From the NCBI GenBank assembly GCA_002154585.1, contig MUNG01000002.1, positions 1 through 64,000 of the forward strand: a stretch of 64,000 bases of DNA, in the 5' to 3' direction. Position 1 is the first letter of the stretch. Each line of letters opens with the position of its first letter. Under the pieces are notes generated by a model. The model saw only the letters and a program-made list of their open reading frames with translations, made no database searches and was not told the origin of the DNA. Shown piece by piece: positions 48,289 through 57,477 of this stretch. The DNA comes from Streptomyces pseudogriseolus (GTDB taxonomy: Bacteria > Actinomycetota > Actinomycetes > Streptomycetales > Streptomycetaceae). The translations under genes and the position numbers were made by a program.

Positions 48289-49821
48289 GTGACCTCCAAC
48301 TCTCCGCCTCCGTTCCCGCCGTCCGAGCCCCCGCCCGGCGCAGGCGCCCGGCCCGGGCACGACCCCGGGCAGCGGCACGGGCACGGTCCCGGACCGGGAC
48401 GCACAGGTGTGCACGAACACACCGGCTCGCACCGCTTGTCGAACGCCCCCGGGACGCCGGGCGGGCAGGCGCACGGGCACAACCACGGCCATAGCCACAG
48501 TCATGGCCCGGCCGCTCCCGTCTCGCGCCACCTGCGCAAGGTCATCGCCGCGGTCCTCATCCCCTTCACCGCGGCGGTCCTCATCGGTCTGGCCGTCCTG
48601 TGGCCGGGCGGCACCCCCGCCCACGAACGCACCGGTGTCGGCTTCGACCGCCAGACACAGCAGGCCACGGTCACCGAGGTGGTGGCGGTGAACTGCGCCT
48701 CCGCGAATCCCTCCGCCGGCGTCCCGACCGGTGACACCTCCACCGCCGAGGGCTCCTCCGCGCAGCAGCAGGCGAACGGCACCTGCAAGAAGGCGACGAT
48801 CCGCGTCGACACCGGCAAGGACAAGGGCCGGACGTTCACCGAGATCGTGCAGCCGGACCAGACCCGGCAGTTGAGCGAGGGCCAGGGTGTCGTGGTCGCC
48901 TACGAGCCCTCGGCGCCGGCGGACCTCCAGTACTCGGTCGCCGATGTGAACCGCCGCTTCCCCCTGGCGCTGCTGGCCGGTGTCTTCGCGCTCGCCGTGG
49001 TGGCCGTGGGGCGGCTGCGGGGCGTCATGGCGCTGGTGGCTCTGGCGATCAGCTTCCTGGTGCTCAACTTCTTCATCCTGCCGGCGATCCTTCAGGGCTC
49101 GAACCCGCTGGTCGTCGCGGTGGTGGGAGCGAGCCTGATCATGCTGGTCGCCCTGTACCTGTGTCATGGGCTGTCGGCCCGCACCTCCGTGGCGGTACTC
49201 GGCACCCTGGTCTCGCTGTCACTGATCGGCGTTCTGGGCTCGGTGTTCATCGGCTGGTCCGCCCTCACCGGCAACACCGACGACAACACGGGCCTGATCC
49301 ACGGTCTCTACCCGGACATCGACATGAGCGGTCTGCTGCTCGCCGGTGTCATCATCGGCTCGCTCGGCGTGCTCGACGACGTGACCGTCACCCAGACGTC
49401 CGCCGTGTGGGAGCTGCACGAGGCCAACCCGGCGATGGGCCGCCGCGCGCTGTACCGCGCGGGCATCCGCATCGGCCGCGACCACATCGCGTCCGTGGTC
49501 AACACCCTCGTTCTCGCCTACGCGGGCGCCGCGCTGCCGTTGCTGCTGCTGTTCTCGGTCGCCCAGAGCGGCGTGGGCACGGTCGCCAACAGCGAGCTGG
49601 TCGCGGAGGAGATCGTGCGCACGCTGATCGGCTCGATCGGCCTGGTGGCCTCGGTGCCGGTGACCACGGCCCTGGCGACGCTGGTCGTCTCGGCCGACCG
49701 TCCGGCGGACCGTGCCGTGGTGCCCGGGCAGACGGCGGCGCGCGAACAGGCGGCCGGTCCGGCGCCGGAGCCCCGGCCGGCCGTGGCGCGGGGCGGGCGG
49801 GGACGGCGCCGCAAACGCTGA
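48289..49821 (+). CDS. YibE/F-family membrane protein with His-rich N-terminus
   Basis: This 510-residue protein has a cytoplasmic tail (1-78) rich in Pro, Gly and His with QAHGHNHGHSHSHGP, suggestive of metal binding. One helix and an exported beta domain (~120-215) follow. Then seven or so transmembrane helices form the YibE/F domain (SADVNRRFPLALLAG region onwards, VVAVVGASLIMLVALYLCHG, GLLLAGVIIGSLGVLDDVTVTQ). Function of the family is not established; transport is inferred. GTG 48289 is the likely start. Confidence 0.88.
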   Translation: MTSNSPPPFPPSEPPPGAGARPGHDPGQRHGHGPGPGRTGVHEHTGSHRLSNAPGTPGGQAHGHNHGHSHSHGPAAPVSRHLRKVIAAVLIPFTAAVLIGLAVLWPGGTPAHERTGVGFDRQTQQATVTEVVAVNCASANPSAGVPTGDTSTAEGSSAQQQANGTCKKATIRVDTGKDKGRTFTEIVQPDQTRQLSEGQGVVVAYEPSAPADLQYSVADVNRRFPLALLAGVFALAVVAVGRLRGVMALVALAISFLVLNFFILPAILQGSNPLVVAVVGASLIMLVALYLCHGLSARTSVAVLGTLVSLSLIGVLGSVFIGWSALTGNTDDNTGLIHGLYPDIDMSGLLLAGVIIGSLGVLDDVTVTQTSAVWELHEANPAMGRRALYRAGIRIGRDHIASVVNTLVLAYAGAALPLLLLFSVAQSGVGTVANSELVAEEIVRTLIGSIGLVASVPVTTALATLVVSADRPADRAVVPGQTAAREQAAGPAPEPRPAVARGGRGRRRKR

Positions 49822-49905
49822 CGCACCCCGTCCACGGGGAGAGCCCGGGGACCCGGGGGTGCGCTGAAGCGTTACGCCAAGAGCCCACCCGATCGGCTCA
49901 ACGCG

Positions 49906-50310
49906 TCAGCCGGCGCTCTGCTCGGCGAGGATGCGGTCCAGCGCGTCGTCGAGGTGGGCGTCGAAGTCGGCGAGCGCCCCTTCCTGCCCCAGCGGCACCA
50001 GCTTGTCGGTGCGGTCGAGGAAGGCCACGAGCGGGGCGGTCGACGACCGGAACAGCGCCTGGTCGCTGCCCACCTGGAGCCGGATCAGCACCTCGCCCAG
50101 GGTGTCGGGGTCGACCGGCGCGACCCGCACATCCCCCTCGCCGCACGGCCGTCCCACGCCGTCGACCAGCAACTCCCTGCCGAACGCCCACGTCACCGGG
50201 GCGTCTCCGGGCAAGTGGAAGGTCAGCCGCACCGCGTAGGGATCGCAGGTGTCATAACGCAGCTCCACCGGAATGCGGAAGGAAAGCTCCTCCGACACGA
50301 GAAAGCTCAT
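49906..50310 (-). CDS. ssgA: Cell-division activator SsgA
   Basis: This 134-residue SsgA-like protein is typical of sporulating actinomycetes: MSFLVSEELSFRIPVELRY, YAVRLTFHLPGDAPVTWAFG, RLQVGSDQALFR and APLVAFLDRTDKLVPLGQE. SsgA localises to septal sites and promotes sporulation-specific septation by positioning SsgB and FtsZ. ATG 50310 gives the family's usual N-terminus; the frame continues 10 codons further upstream. Expression depends on the adjacent SsgR. Confidence 0.96.
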   Translation of the reverse strand: MSFLVSEELSFRIPVELRYDTCDPYAVRLTFHLPGDAPVTWAFGRELLVDGVGRPCGEGDVRVAPVDPDTLGEVLIRLQVGSDQALFRSSTAPLVAFLDRTDKLVPLGQEGALADFDAHLDDALDRILAEQSAG

Positions 50311-50438
50311 CATGACCTCTGCCTGTACGGATTCGCGCATCGCCTACCCCGTCATTCGCCGCGGACTGGCCGGGCATGGACCCTGACACCAGAGGGAATC
50401 TTGCTGAACGTACACAGCAGATCACAAGGAGTGAGTTT

Positions 50439-51269
50439 TCAGATGCTGATAGACAGCGCGAGCGAGCCGAGCAGACAGCGCATTTCCGCCTGGAGCCGCT
50501 GGACCGTCGGAAGGAGCCGGTCGGCCTGGTGCACGGGCAGCGAGACGGCCACCGTGGCCGCCATGGCGCCGACCTGGAGGGGGATCGCGGCGCACACCGT
50601 GCCCAGCGCGTACTCCTGACGCTCAATCACCAGGTCTGTCTCCTGGGCCCGTTCCAGGCGCCGCAGCAGGCTCGCGGCGTCGCGCACGGTGTACGGGGTG
50701 ACCGGCCGCACCGGGTGGCGGTCGAGGTGGTCCCGCCGGGCCGCGTCGTCCAGCTGCGCGAGCAGACACTGGCCGAGGGCATGGGCGTGCGCGGTCTCCC
50801 GGAAGTCGGCCCACTCCTCGACGGCCGGGTTGGCCGGGGTGTCGGCCACACCGACCAGACCGATCTCGCCGTCGCGGTACACCGCGTAATAGACGGGGAC
50901 GCCCACCGCGTCCCGCCAGCGGGCGAGGGTGTCGGCGACCGTGCTGCGACGTTTCTGCTGGGCTCCGCTGCTGCTGAGCCGCTCGGCGGCCTCCCCGAGG
51001 AAGAACAGTCCGCGGTCGCGGCGCAGATAGCCCTCATGCACCAGGGTGCGCAGCAGGTGGTACGCCGTGGGGAGCGCCAGCCCTGTCTCCCGGGCGAGCT
51101 GTTTGGCCGGGGCGCCCTGGTCGTGGGCGGCGACGGTCTCCAGCAGGCGCATCGCGCGCTGGACGGAGCCGATGAGGGTCGCGCCGGCGGGAGAGGCGGG
51201 CCGCGCCGGCGAACGGGGCTGCGAGGGGACCGTGGTCCGAGGGGCGGGGGCGGTGCCAGTCGTGGCCAA
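50439..51269 (-). CDS. ssgR: IclR-family activator SsgR
   Basis: This 276-residue regulator has an IclR winged helix (~30-95: RAMRLLETVAAHDQGAP, LARETGLALPTAYHLLRTLV) and an effector domain (~105-270: VYYAVYRDGEIGLVG, AHAHALGQCLLAQL, YALGTVCAAIPLQ). It lies 128 bases upstream of ssgA in the same direction, the arrangement in which SsgR activates ssgA in S. coelicolor. It may start some residues downstream of ATG 51269, because the first 28 residues are low complexity. Confidence 0.94.
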   Translation of the reverse strand: MATTGTAPAPRTTVPSQPRSPARPASPAGATLIGSVQRAMRLLETVAAHDQGAPAKQLARETGLALPTAYHLLRTLVHEGYLRRDRGLFFLGEAAERLSSSGAQQKRRSTVADTLARWRDAVGVPVYYAVYRDGEIGLVGVADTPANPAVEEWADFRETAHAHALGQCLLAQLDDAARRDHLDRHPVRPVTPYTVRDAASLLRRLERAQETDLVIERQEYALGTVCAAIPLQVGAMAATVAVSLPVHQADRLLPTVQRLQAEMRCLLGSLALSISI

Positions 51270-51463
51270 GGGTCACTCCCGTAACGCGAGGGGGCAGCCC
51301 GTGCGGGGAACACGGGTGGTGGGTCGCCGCTCGCGGGGACCGGCCCCGCGTCGAGTTCCGGACTCTAACCGGACGTCGCCGCACGCAGGAGGCCCTGCGC
51401 GGAAACTTCCCCCACCCGAGGGAACCGGCGCTTCCTGTTACCGCCCCGCCGGTTCCCGCCCGC

Positions 51464-51673
51464 TCACCAGTCGCGCGAGGAGGAGCTCGCCGTGAACTTC
51501 CGCACCAGGTAGATCAGTCCGCCGACCAGGGCGACGAAGACCAGCGCCTTGAAGAGCAGGCCGATGACGAAACCGACCACGCTCGCGATCAGGCCGCCGA
51601 ACACCACCAGGGCGATGACCGGCACCGCGATCCACTTCACCCACCACGGCAGTCCCGTGAAGATCTCTCGCAT
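51464..51673 (-). CDS. Small membrane protein (DUF5326 type)
   Basis: This 69-residue protein starts MREIFTGLPWWVKWIAVP, has two closely spaced hydrophobic segments (~14-34 and ~38-58) and ends KFTASSSSRDW. It matches the short Streptomyces DUF5326 proteins as I recognise them. Function unknown. TAGCAT on the reverse strand near 51734-51739 is a possible -10 element. Confidence 0.8.
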   Translation of the reverse strand: MREIFTGLPWWVKWIAVPVIALVVFGGLIASVVGFVIGLLFKALVFVALVGGLIYLVRKFTASSSSRDW

Positions 51674-51821
51674 GGCCTTGTCCTTACCTCTCCGCCCGCT
51701 GCCTGCCGGGTCCTGTCGATGATGTCCTGCACCCGATGCTAGGGCGGCCGGGGTTCCGGCGGGGGCCTCGGATCCCTTGTCCTCCCCTGACCCGTCCCCT
51801 AGGGAACCCCGAGGCCGGGCC

Positions 51822-52139
51822 TCAGCTCTCCGGGGGAGAGAAGACCACCAGGACCCGCAGGTCCTCGCTGATGTGGTGGAACTTGTGCGGCACCCCGGCC
51901 GGCACGTAGACGACGCTGCCGCGCGCCACCTGCGTGGTCTCCTCGCCGACGGTGATCGAGGCGCGGCCGCTGACCACGAAGTACACCTCGTCCTGGCCGT
52001 GCGGCTGCTGCGGGTCCTGGGCGCCCGCGTCCAGGGCGTAGAGGCCGACCGACATGTTCCGTTCCCGCAGGAACTGCAGATACGCGCCGTCGTTCGCGGC
52101 TCGCTCCGCCTCGAGTTCGTCCAGCCTGAATGCCTTCAC
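51822..52139 (-). CDS. Cupin-domain protein
   Basis: This single-domain 105-residue cupin has metal-binding motif 1, HGQDEVYFVVSGRASITVG, and motif 2, VPAGVPHKFHHI. Small cupins serve as isomerases, dioxygenases or sensors; nothing here picks one. GTG 52139 follows GGGCGGGAC. It is divergent from the holin-like gene with only a 57-bp gap. Confidence 0.85.
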   Translation of the reverse strand: MKAFRLDELEAERAANDGAYLQFLRERNMSVGLYALDAGAQDPQQPHGQDEVYFVVSGRASITVGEETTQVARGSVVYVPAGVPHKFHHISEDLRVLVVFSPPES

Positions 52140-52196
52140 GGGTCCCGCCCCTGCCCTTACTGCCCGGTCACGATGCTGTCTGTCACGATCAGACAC

Positions 52197-52574
52197 ATGA
52201 AGAATTTCCTAGTCAAGACGATCGCCAACGCGGGAGCCCTCGCGGTCGCGGTCTGGCTGCTCGACAAGATCACCCTGACCGGGGACAGCACCGGCAAGGA
52301 GATAGGCACGCTGTTCCTCGTCGCGCTGATCTTCGGCGTGGTGAACTTCCTGGTCAAGCCGGTGGTCAAGCTGCTGAGCCTGCCGCTGCTCATCCTGACC
52401 CTGGGCCTGTTCACCCTGGTGGTGAACGCCCTGATGCTGCTGCTCACCTCCTGGCTCGCCGACCAGCTCGACCTGAGCTTCCACGTGGAGGGCTTCTGGA
52501 CGGCCGTCCTGGGCGGTCTGATCATCTCCGTGGTCTCCTGGGCCCTGAACGTCGTCCTGCCCGACGGGGACTGA
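52197..52574 (+). CDS. Phage-holin-family-like membrane protein
   Basis: This 125-residue protein has four predicted transmembrane helices: ANAGALAVAVWLL, FLVALIFGVVNFLV, LILTLGLFTLVVNALMLLL and AVLGGLIISVVSWALNVVL. This is the cyanobacterial/actinobacterial 4TM family (Pfam phage_holin_4_2), which occurs widely in chromosomes and need not be a lysis protein. It is followed 5 bases later by the tyrosine phosphatase gene. Confidence 0.85.
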   Translation: MKNFLVKTIANAGALAVAVWLLDKITLTGDSTGKEIGTLFLVALIFGVVNFLVKPVVKLLSLPLLILTLGLFTLVVNALMLLLTSWLADQLDLSFHVEGFWTAVLGGLIISVVSWALNVVLPDGD

Positions 52575-52579
52575 CCACC

Positions 52580-53071
52580 ATGACCTACCGCGTCTGCTTC
52601 GTCTGCACCGGCAACATCTGCCGCTCCCCGATGGCCGAGTTCGTCTTCCGCGCGCGCGTGGCCGAGGCCGGACTGGAGGAGCGGGTCGAGGTCGACAGCG
52701 CCGGCACCGGCGGCTGGCACGAGGGCGAGGGCGCGGACCCCCGCACCGTCGCCGTGCTGCGGGAGAACGGCTACGACGCCGAGCACACCGCCCGGCAGTT
52801 CGACCCGTCCTGGTTCGGCCGTCTCGATCTCGTGGTCGCCCTGGACGCCGGTCATCTCAGGGCGCTGCGCCGTCTGGCCCCCACGGAGCGGGACGCGGAG
52901 AAGGTGCGGCTGTTGCGCTCGTACGACCCGGCCGCCGGCGAGGACCTCGACGTGCCCGACCCGTACTACGGGGGTCCCGAGGGTTTCGACGCGTGTCTTG
53001 AGATGGTGGAGGCGGCGAGCCGTGGGCTGCTCGCCGCGGTACGCGAGCACGTGGAAGGACGGGCGGCATGA
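52580..53071 (+). CDS. ptpA: Low-molecular-weight protein tyrosine phosphatase PtpA
   Basis: This 163-residue enzyme has the P-loop CTGNICRSP (nucleophile Cys 9 and Arg 15 by the family pattern), DSAGTGGWHEGEGAD and the general-acid DPYYGG loop. The S. coelicolor homologue dephosphorylates protein tyrosine and affects antibiotic production. The gene lies in an apparent operon with the holin-like gene upstream and the PLP enzyme downstream, overlapping the latter by 4 bases. Confidence 0.92.
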   Translation: MTYRVCFVCTGNICRSPMAEFVFRARVAEAGLEERVEVDSAGTGGWHEGEGADPRTVAVLRENGYDAEHTARQFDPSWFGRLDLVVALDAGHLRALRRLAPTERDAEKVRLLRSYDPAAGEDLDVPDPYYGGPEGFDACLEMVEAASRGLLAAVREHVEGRAA

Positions 53072-54216
53072 GCGACACGACGAGAGGCACGGACGGGCCG
53101 GGCGACGGCACCCGTGCGGTACGGGCCGGGCTGCCCGAGCCGGTGAAGCACGAGCCGACGCTGCCCGGGCCGGTGTTCGCGGCCCATTTCCATCTGCCGG
53201 GCGACCCCACCGGCCCGTACACCTACGGCCGGGACGAGAACCCGACGTGGACCCTGCTGGAGCAGGCCGTCGGCGAGCTGGAGGCGCCGGGGCGGGACGA
53301 CGTCGAGACGCTCGTGTTCGCCTCGGGCATGGCCGCGATCTCGGCGGTGCTGTTCTCCCAGCTCCGCGCGGGGGACGCGGTCGTCCTGCCCGACGACGGC
53401 TACCAGGCGCTGCCGCTGGCGCGGGCCCAGCTGGAGGCGTACGGCATCGAGGTGCGCACCGCGCCGACCGGCGGCGACGCCCAGCTGGAGGTGCTGGAGG
53501 GCGCGAAGCTGCTGTGGATCGAGACGCCCTCGAACCCCGGTCTCGACGTGTGCGACGTGCGGCGGCTCGCCGACGCGGCCCACGCGCAGGGGGCCCTGGT
53601 CGCCGTCGACAACACCCTGGCGACGCCGCTGGGCCAGCGCCCGCTGGAGCTCGGCGCGGACTTCGCGGTGGCCAGCGGCACCAAGCAGCTGACCGGTCAC
53701 GGCGACGTGCTCCTCGGGTACGTCGCCGGCCGGGACGCGGAGGCGATGGCCGCGGTCCGGCGCTGGCGCAAGATCGTCGGCGCCATCCCGGGACCGATGG
53801 AGGCGTGGCTCGCGCACCGGTCGATCGCCACCCTGCAGCTGCGCGTGGAGCGGCAGAACGCCACCGCGCTGCGGCTCGCCGAGGCGCTGCGGGAGCGGCC
53901 GGAGGTCACGGGCCTGCGGTACCCGGGGCTCCCCGACGACCCCGCGCACAAGATCGCGTCGCAGCAGATGCGCCGTTACGGCTGCGTGGTGTCGTTCACC
54001 CTGCCGTCCCGCGACCGGGCGGACCGTTTCCTCGACGCCCTGCGGCTCGTGGACGACGCGACGAGCTTCGGCGGTGTGCGGTCCACGGCGGAGCGGCGCG
54101 GCCGCTGGGGCGGGGACGCGGTGCCGGAGGGCTTCGTCCGCTTCTCCGTGGGCGCCGAGGACCCGGAGGACCTGATCGCGGACGTGCTGCGGGCGCTGGA
54201 CGCGACGGCGGGCTGA
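53068..54216 (+). CDS. Cystathionine gamma-lyase/synthase-type PLP enzyme
   Basis: This 382-residue Cys/Met-metabolism PLP enzyme has YTYGRDENPTWTLLE, FASGMAAISAVL, IETPSNPGLDVCD, VDNTLATPLG and the Schiff-base lysine in SGTKQLTGHGDVLLG. The sequence allows gamma-lyase or gamma-synthase activity. Overlap (ATGA) with ptpA indicates coupled translation. A strong terminator follows. Confidence 0.9.
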   Translation: MSDTTRGTDGPGDGTRAVRAGLPEPVKHEPTLPGPVFAAHFHLPGDPTGPYTYGRDENPTWTLLEQAVGELEAPGRDDVETLVFASGMAAISAVLFSQLRAGDAVVLPDDGYQALPLARAQLEAYGIEVRTAPTGGDAQLEVLEGAKLLWIETPSNPGLDVCDVRRLADAAHAQGALVAVDNTLATPLGQRPLELGADFAVASGTKQLTGHGDVLLGYVAGRDAEAMAAVRRWRKIVGAIPGPMEAWLAHRSIATLQLRVERQNATALRLAEALRERPEVTGLRYPGLPDDPAHKIASQQMRRYGCVVSFTLPSRDRADRFLDALRLVDDATSFGGVRSTAERRGRWGGDAVPEGFVRFSVGAEDPEDLIADVLRALDATAG

Positions 54217-54246
54217 CCCGGACGTCCCACGGACGACACCCCCTGC

Positions 54247-54285
54247 GGACGGTCCGAGCCTCCCCCCTCGTGGCTCGGACCGTCC
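54247..54285 (+). terminator. Strong hairpin terminator
   Basis: A perfect 14-bp stem, GGACGGTCCGAGCC (54247-54260) with its complement (54272-54285), and an 11-base loop, 30 bases after the lyase stop. Confidence 0.85.
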
Positions 54286-54431
54286 TCGGTTCTGCGCGCG
54301 AAGAACCGCGCGACTTAGGCTAGTTGACTCAGTGTCAGTGTCCAATCACAGTAACGACAGCGACCTATCGACATATTTATAGTTGGCCCCGTCCGGTGTG
54401 CGGGCGGGCCGGCGAGGGAGGGGTGCGCATC

Positions 54432-55337
54432 GTGGATCTGGCCTTGCTGCGGACCTTCGTGACCGTGCACCGGGCCGGTTCCTTCACGCGCGCGGCTGCC
54501 CTGCTGGGCCTCTCGCAGCCGGCCGTCACCTCACAGATCAGAACCCTGGAACGGCAGGTGGGACGGCCCCTGTTCCTGCGGCAGGCGCGCGGGGTGACGC
54601 CGACGACGATCGGCGACGAGCTCGCCCACAAGGCGGCGCCCCACCTGGACGCGCTGGTGGAGATAGCCGAGTCCGGGCTGGAGGAGGACTCCTCCTTACG
54701 CACCCTGCATCTCGCCGGGCCTCCCGAATTCACCGCCGAGCGGGCGCTGCCCGCGCTCACGGAGCTGACCGGCGAGGACGGCCAGGGCTTCGCGCTGCGC
54801 GCCTCCTTCGGCACCGCCGACGAGGTCCTCGAAGGGCTCGCCGCAGGACACCACGACCTCGCCATCAGCACCGTCCGGCCGCGCGGCGCGCTGCTCACGG
54901 CGACGGCGCTCTGCGACGAGGAGCACGTCCTGGTCGCCGCCCCGCACCGGGCGGAGCAGATCGGTGCCGGCTCGCTCTGCCGGACCGGCCCGGCCGCCCT
55001 GGAGCGGGTCCCGGTCGTGGAGGTGCACGAGTCGCTGCCCTTCGTCGCCCGCTACTGGGCCTCCGTGTTCGGCTCCCGTCCGGTCTGCCCCGGCACGGTG
55101 ATCGTCCCCGACCTGCGGGCCGTGCTGGCGTGTGCAACGGCCGGGGCGGGCCTCGCCGTGCTGCCCCGCTATCTGGTCGCGGGCGCGCTGGAGCGCGGCG
55201 AGGTGGTGGCCCTGCACGAACCGGCGGTGCCTCCGCTGCGCACCTACTTCCTGGCCGTCCGCACCGGCACGCTGGCGATGCCGCACATCGCTCGGGCCCA
55301 CGAGTGGCTGGAGCGGGCGGCCGCCGACTGGTGCTGA
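54432..55337 (+). CDS. LysR-family regulator with a TTA codon
   Basis: This 301-residue LysR protein has an N-terminal winged helix (LALLRTFVTVHRAGSFTRAA, LLGLSQPAVTSQIRTLE, GRPLFLRQARGVTPTT) and a two-lobed effector domain. GTG 54432 is preferred because it gives the usual MDLxLLRTF start; GTG 54423 lies too close to GGGAGGG. A TTA codon at 54696-54698 (codon 89) makes expression bldA-dependent. The target is unknown; the preceding lyase gene is one candidate. Confidence 0.9.
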   Translation: MDLALLRTFVTVHRAGSFTRAAALLGLSQPAVTSQIRTLERQVGRPLFLRQARGVTPTTIGDELAHKAAPHLDALVEIAESGLEEDSSLRTLHLAGPPEFTAERALPALTELTGEDGQGFALRASFGTADEVLEGLAAGHHDLAISTVRPRGALLTATALCDEEHVLVAAPHRAEQIGAGSLCRTGPAALERVPVVEVHESLPFVARYWASVFGSRPVCPGTVIVPDLRAVLACATAGAGLAVLPRYLVAGALERGEVVALHEPAVPPLRTYFLAVRTGTLAMPHIARAHEWLERAAADWC

Positions 55338-55392
55338 CGGGAGACTCACACGGCCCGGCGTCCCCGCGGCCGGAACACGGGCGTCCGGTCAT

Positions 55393-55406
55393 GTTTCACG
55401 TGGAAC
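55393..55406. other. parS-like site, one mismatch
   Basis: GTTTCACGTGGAAC lies between the LysR gene and the NUDIX gene, 22 bases before the NUDIX start. It is the same variant as at 48141. Confidence 0.82.
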
Positions 55407-55427
55407 CAGCTGGGCCACATTTCCCCC

Positions 55428-55910
55428 ATGACCGTCCGACCCGTGGTCAAGCGCACCGCCCGAGCCGTTCTGCTGGACGGCGATCATCTGATCCTGATCA
55501 AGCGCACCAAGCCCGGCGTGGACCCCTACTGGGTCACCCCCGGCGGCGGGGTCGAGCCGGAGGACCCAACCGTCGTTCACGCCCTGCACCGCGAGGTGTA
55601 CGAGGAGCTCGGCGCCAAGATCACCGACGTGGTGCCGTGCTTCGTGGACACCGTGGAGCACATCGGCGAGGACGAGGGCTCCACCGGCGTGAAGGTCCAG
55701 CACTTCTTCGTCTGCCGCCTGGAGTCCATGGACCCGTCCCTGCGGCACGGCCCGGAGGTCGAGGAACCCGCGGGCGAGTACGAGATCGTGCGCGTGCCCT
55801 TCACCCGGGTCGGCATCGCCTCCGTCCACCTCGTACCGCTGTCCCTGCGCCACTACCTCGACGGCAACATCGAGGGCGTGCGTGCGCTGCACGCCTCCGA
55901 CCTGGGCTGA
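55428..55910 (+). CDS. NUDIX hydrolase
   Basis: This 160-residue enzyme has the Nudix box from GGGVEPEDPTVVHAL to HREVYEELGA (G-x5-E-x7-REVxEELG). RAVLLDGDHLILIKRTKPG, WVTPGGG and VKVQHFFVCRLESMD are also visible. It hydrolyses a nucleoside diphosphate linked to another moiety; the substrate is not predictable. The gene stands alone after a parS-like site. Confidence 0.9.
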   Translation: MTVRPVVKRTARAVLLDGDHLILIKRTKPGVDPYWVTPGGGVEPEDPTVVHALHREVYEELGAKITDVVPCFVDTVEHIGEDEGSTGVKVQHFFVCRLESMDPSLRHGPEVEEPAGEYEIVRVPFTRVGIASVHLVPLSLRHYLDGNIEGVRALHASDLG

Positions 55911-55998
55911 TCCCGGCCTGGACGGGATGGCCAAAAGCACGTACGCATCTGCGGAAACAGGTGGACGGCGACCGCTCCGGTCGGACAGCCTGACCTGC

Positions 55999-56862
55999 GT
56001 GCCGACACCTTCTCTCGACTCCCTGCCCATCCGCCGTCTGACGCTCCGCGATCTCACCGCCTGCGCCGACCTGTCCGAGGATCGGGGGTGGCCCCGGGAG
56101 GAGCACAAGTGGGGTCTCCTTCTCGCGGCCGGACGCGGCCACGGCGTCGACGCCCCCGACGGCGGTCTGGCGGCCGCCTGCGTCGTCACCGAGTACGGGC
56201 CCCGTGAGCGGCCCTCCCTCGCGGCCGTGGGCATGGTGCTCGTCGCGGAGCGCCACTCCCGTCAGGGCCTCGGACGCCGGCTGATGCGCCACGTCGTCGA
56301 GGAGGCGGGCACCACTCCCCTCACCCTGCACGCCACGCCCCTGGGCCGGCCCCTCTACGAGGAGCTCGGCTTCAAGGTCACCGGGCAGGCCGAGATGGTG
56401 CGGGGCCGCTTCGTCCCGTCCGGCAGGCCGGACGTCCTGACCCGCACGGCCACGGCCGACGACCTCCCCGCGATCCTGCGGCTCGACGAGGAGGTGTTCG
56501 GCACGGACCGGACCCACATCGTGACCCGCCTGCCCGCCTTCGCCGACCAGCTGCGGGTGGCCGAGGAGGACGGACGGATCATCGGCTACGCCGCCGCCTG
56601 GCCCAACATGGACACCCATGTCGTGGGACCGCTGATCGCCAGGGACACGGCGACCGCCCAGGCGCTCATCGCCTCCCTGGCCGCCCACACCCACCGGCCG
56701 CTGCGCACGGACATCGACGTCCGGCACCGCGACCTGCTGGACTGGGTGAAGGAGCACGGCCTCGCGCCGGTCGCTTCCAACGCCGTCATGACCTACGGGA
56801 TCACGGATCTGCCGGGGGACTGGAACCGGCGGTTCGCCCCGGTGACGGTGGCGGCCGCCTGA
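55999..56862 (+). CDS. Tandem GNAT-family acetyltransferase
   Basis: This 287-residue protein has an N-terminal GNAT domain (~12-130) with the acetyl-CoA loop RHSRQGLGRRLMRHV and LYEELGFKVTG. The second, more degenerate half (~145-285) begins TATADDLPAILRLDEEVFG. GTG 55999 has no Shine-Dalgarno and may be leaderless. The acceptor substrate is unknown. Confidence 0.85.
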   Translation: MPTPSLDSLPIRRLTLRDLTACADLSEDRGWPREEHKWGLLLAAGRGHGVDAPDGGLAAACVVTEYGPRERPSLAAVGMVLVAERHSRQGLGRRLMRHVVEEAGTTPLTLHATPLGRPLYEELGFKVTGQAEMVRGRFVPSGRPDVLTRTATADDLPAILRLDEEVFGTDRTHIVTRLPAFADQLRVAEEDGRIIGYAAAWPNMDTHVVGPLIARDTATAQALIASLAAHTHRPLRTDIDVRHRDLLDWVKEHGLAPVASNAVMTYGITDLPGDWNRRFAPVTVAAA

Positions 56863-56876
56863 CAGTGTGCACGGAC

Positions 56877-56915
56877 GGCGACGCCGGTCCCGCGGGCTGC
56901 GGGACCGGCGTCGCC
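56877..56915. terminator. Bidirectional hairpin between convergent genes
   Basis: A perfect 17-bp stem (56877-56893 with 56899-56915) and a GGGCT loop separate the acetyltransferase and the HbpS-like gene. Confidence 0.85.
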
Positions 56916-56953
56916 GTGCGGTGCGCCGTACCGGAGGGGACGCCCGTCCGTGG

Positions 56954-57373
56954 TCAGGCGAGGGACTCCACGGCGGCGGTGGCGAAACCGTGGTCCTGCT
57001 CCGGGGCGCCGCCGCCGACGCCGACGGCGCCGATCAGCCGGCCGTCACGCCGTACGGGCACGCCTCCGGCGATGAAGAGCAGGGGCCGGTCGAGGGCGGT
57101 GGGCAGCGTGTGGAAGAGGCCGCCGGGCTGCACGGCGTCGACCAGCTCGGCGGTGGGCGTGTTCAGCTGGAGCGCGGTGTAGGCCTTGCGTGTGCTGGTC
57201 TCACCGGAGATGAGCACGGCCCGGTCGTCCCGGCGGAAGGCGAGCAGGTGCCCGCCGGCGTCGAGGACGGTGACGCTGACGGTGACCCTGGCCTTCTCGG
57301 CGGCCTCGACCGCGGCGCCGACGAGCGCTTCGGCGTCCGCGGTGGTCAGCGGGGCGACGGCGGTGGTGGTCAT
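56954..57373 (-). CDS. GlcG/HbpS-family haem-binding-type protein
   Basis: This 139-residue protein of the GlcG/HbpS family has VSVTVLDAGGHLLAFRRDDRA, TSTRKAYTALQL, GVPVRRDGRLIGAVGVGGG and a final FATAAVESLA. Streptomyces HbpS is an exported haem sensor acting with SenSR. This copy has no signal peptide, so a cytoplasmic or unrelated role is more likely. AAGGAG precedes ATG 57373. Confidence 0.85.
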   Translation of the reverse strand: MTTTAVAPLTTADAEALVGAAVEAAEKARVTVSVTVLDAGGHLLAFRRDDRAVLISGETSTRKAYTALQLNTPTAELVDAVQPGGLFHTLPTALDRPLLFIAGGVPVRRDGRLIGAVGVGGGAPEQDHGFATAAVESLA

Positions 57374-57477
57374 GAGGTGGTTCTCCTTGCGGTGGGTGCG
57401 GTGTCCGTGGTGACGGACGGGAGGGGGATCGGCGGGCGCGGGGGCGGCCCTGGCCCCGCGCCCGGAGGCGCCGCGGC

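Noticed and set aside
52197..52574. Holin-like protein as evidence of a prophage
   Set aside because: This 4TM family is common in bacterial chromosomes and no other phage gene is nearby.
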